A program made the position numbers and the translations under genes. DNA of 64,000 nt from Tubiluchus corallicola (Eukaryota; Priapulida; Priapulimorpha; Priapulimorphida; Tubiluchidae), in the NCBI GenBank assembly GCA_030141605.1, contig JAQGDQ010000339.1:188001-252000 (forward strand), read 5' to 3'. Below, piece by piece: positions 63,348-64,000 of the stretch. Under the pieces are notes generated by a model that saw only the letters and a list, made by a program, of their open reading frames with translations, was not told the origin of the DNA and ran no database searches. Position 1 is the stretch's first letter. Each line of letters opens with the position of its first letter.

Positions 63348-64000
63348 TTAAATTCTTGTGACTAGAAGAAGCCCAAGGTCTTTACTAAACGCTATCTTTT
63401 ACATGACCTATGGATGTGCATCTGCTCAGGTGTTCATTGACGTATTTAGAACAAATCAAATTCGGCTGAATCATCTGTTCTACTGAATCTTGAAACTGTT
63501 TGGCTTCTTTTTAATAGTATAATTAGTATTAGTAGATTCCATAAGTATAATTAGCCAAAAAAGGATGAGTACACAAACAATGCATTTTGCTGAATCCAGT
63601 AATGGAGTAGCCATTAAATTGTCAGCAGTTACAGAGACGCCTGAGTTTGGAAATGTGGAAGTTATTAAAGGCAGACGACCTATAGAGGTTCTCGTCTGCC
63701 ATACACTGCCTTTTATACGGCATGCAGATTTATGTTTGTTTACGCAGAAGGGAGAAATCGCTGCTGGGTGCGCAATGGAGACAAGAATCTTCTTAACTCT
63801 CACCTAGGGTGAAGTGAATCCTATTACCTGCTCAGTCTTCGTGATCCTTTTTGATTCTATAGAAGTTGTAAGCTTCGGTGAATGAGGTGTTGAGACTTGT
63901 AAAAAATGTTTCACATTTGAAGGATTCGGTAAAATACCCCTTGTGTGAAGTTTTGATCCAGTGTAGTTGTCTAATATGACAATGGCTTTGTGCTACACCA
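63348..64000. other. No supported gene
   Basis: Upstream of the GPCR start. Overlapping open frames of 80 (+) and 107 (-) codons at 63480-63807 have no recognisable domain, and no convincing splice-site pair was found. Confidence 0.4.

Noticed and set aside
63480-63807. Overlapping 80- and 107-codon frames on opposite strands upstream of the GPCR
   Set aside because: No domain, no splice context, and mutual overlap; not enough to call a gene.

Overview
This is an AT-rich, intron-rich, repeat-laden animal nuclear genome segment. The evidence is conserved eukaryotic genes split by GT-AG introns whose phases match at every junction, a rhodopsin-type GPCR, CR1-like LINE tails, hAT and Tigger-like non-autonomous transposons with clean target duplications, and many minisatellites. 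I cannot assign a species; an invertebrate, probably marine and possibly early-branching, is an inference only.

Layout. 1-450: LTR-like sequence on the minus strand with a heat-shock element and TATA box. 952-5684 (+): last three exons of an alpha/beta-hydrolase-like gene. 5.7-7.6 kb: no gene, one hAT-type element with a perfect 8-bp target duplication. 7778-13797 (-): complete DDX43-type DEAD-box helicase with three KH domains. 16620-30916 (-): eight-exon gene for a 705-residue RING-H2 E3 ligase with a SUMO-interaction-like motif, basic segment and RGG-like stretch; its introns hold a 24-bp satellite and a 1.4-kb foldback element. 31703-31864 (-): an exon of an unidentified gene. 32-36 kb: LINE debris, a Tigger-like element and a short telomere-like patch.

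36254-52259 (+): fourteen exons of BMS1, the ribosome-biogenesis GTPase, as far as the conserved 'GYIQ' region. 54911-58081 (-): four further BMS1 exons that continue the same protein but on the opposite strand. The exon between the two blocks and the final lysine/glutamate-rich exon are not found. A ~2-kb array of 52-bp repeats, each carrying a TACTAAC branch-point-like motif and a TTTCTTTAG acceptor-like motif, lies between the blocks. This is the most notable feature: a real inversion, or an assembly error at the repeat.

62367-63347 (-): intronless class A GPCR without the usual TM6 CWxP motif. The helicase and BMS1 belong to RNA metabolism, but no operon-like arrangement or shared regulation is visible. 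The long open frames over minisatellites and CT tracts are artefacts of repeat periods divisible by three or of two-base repeats.
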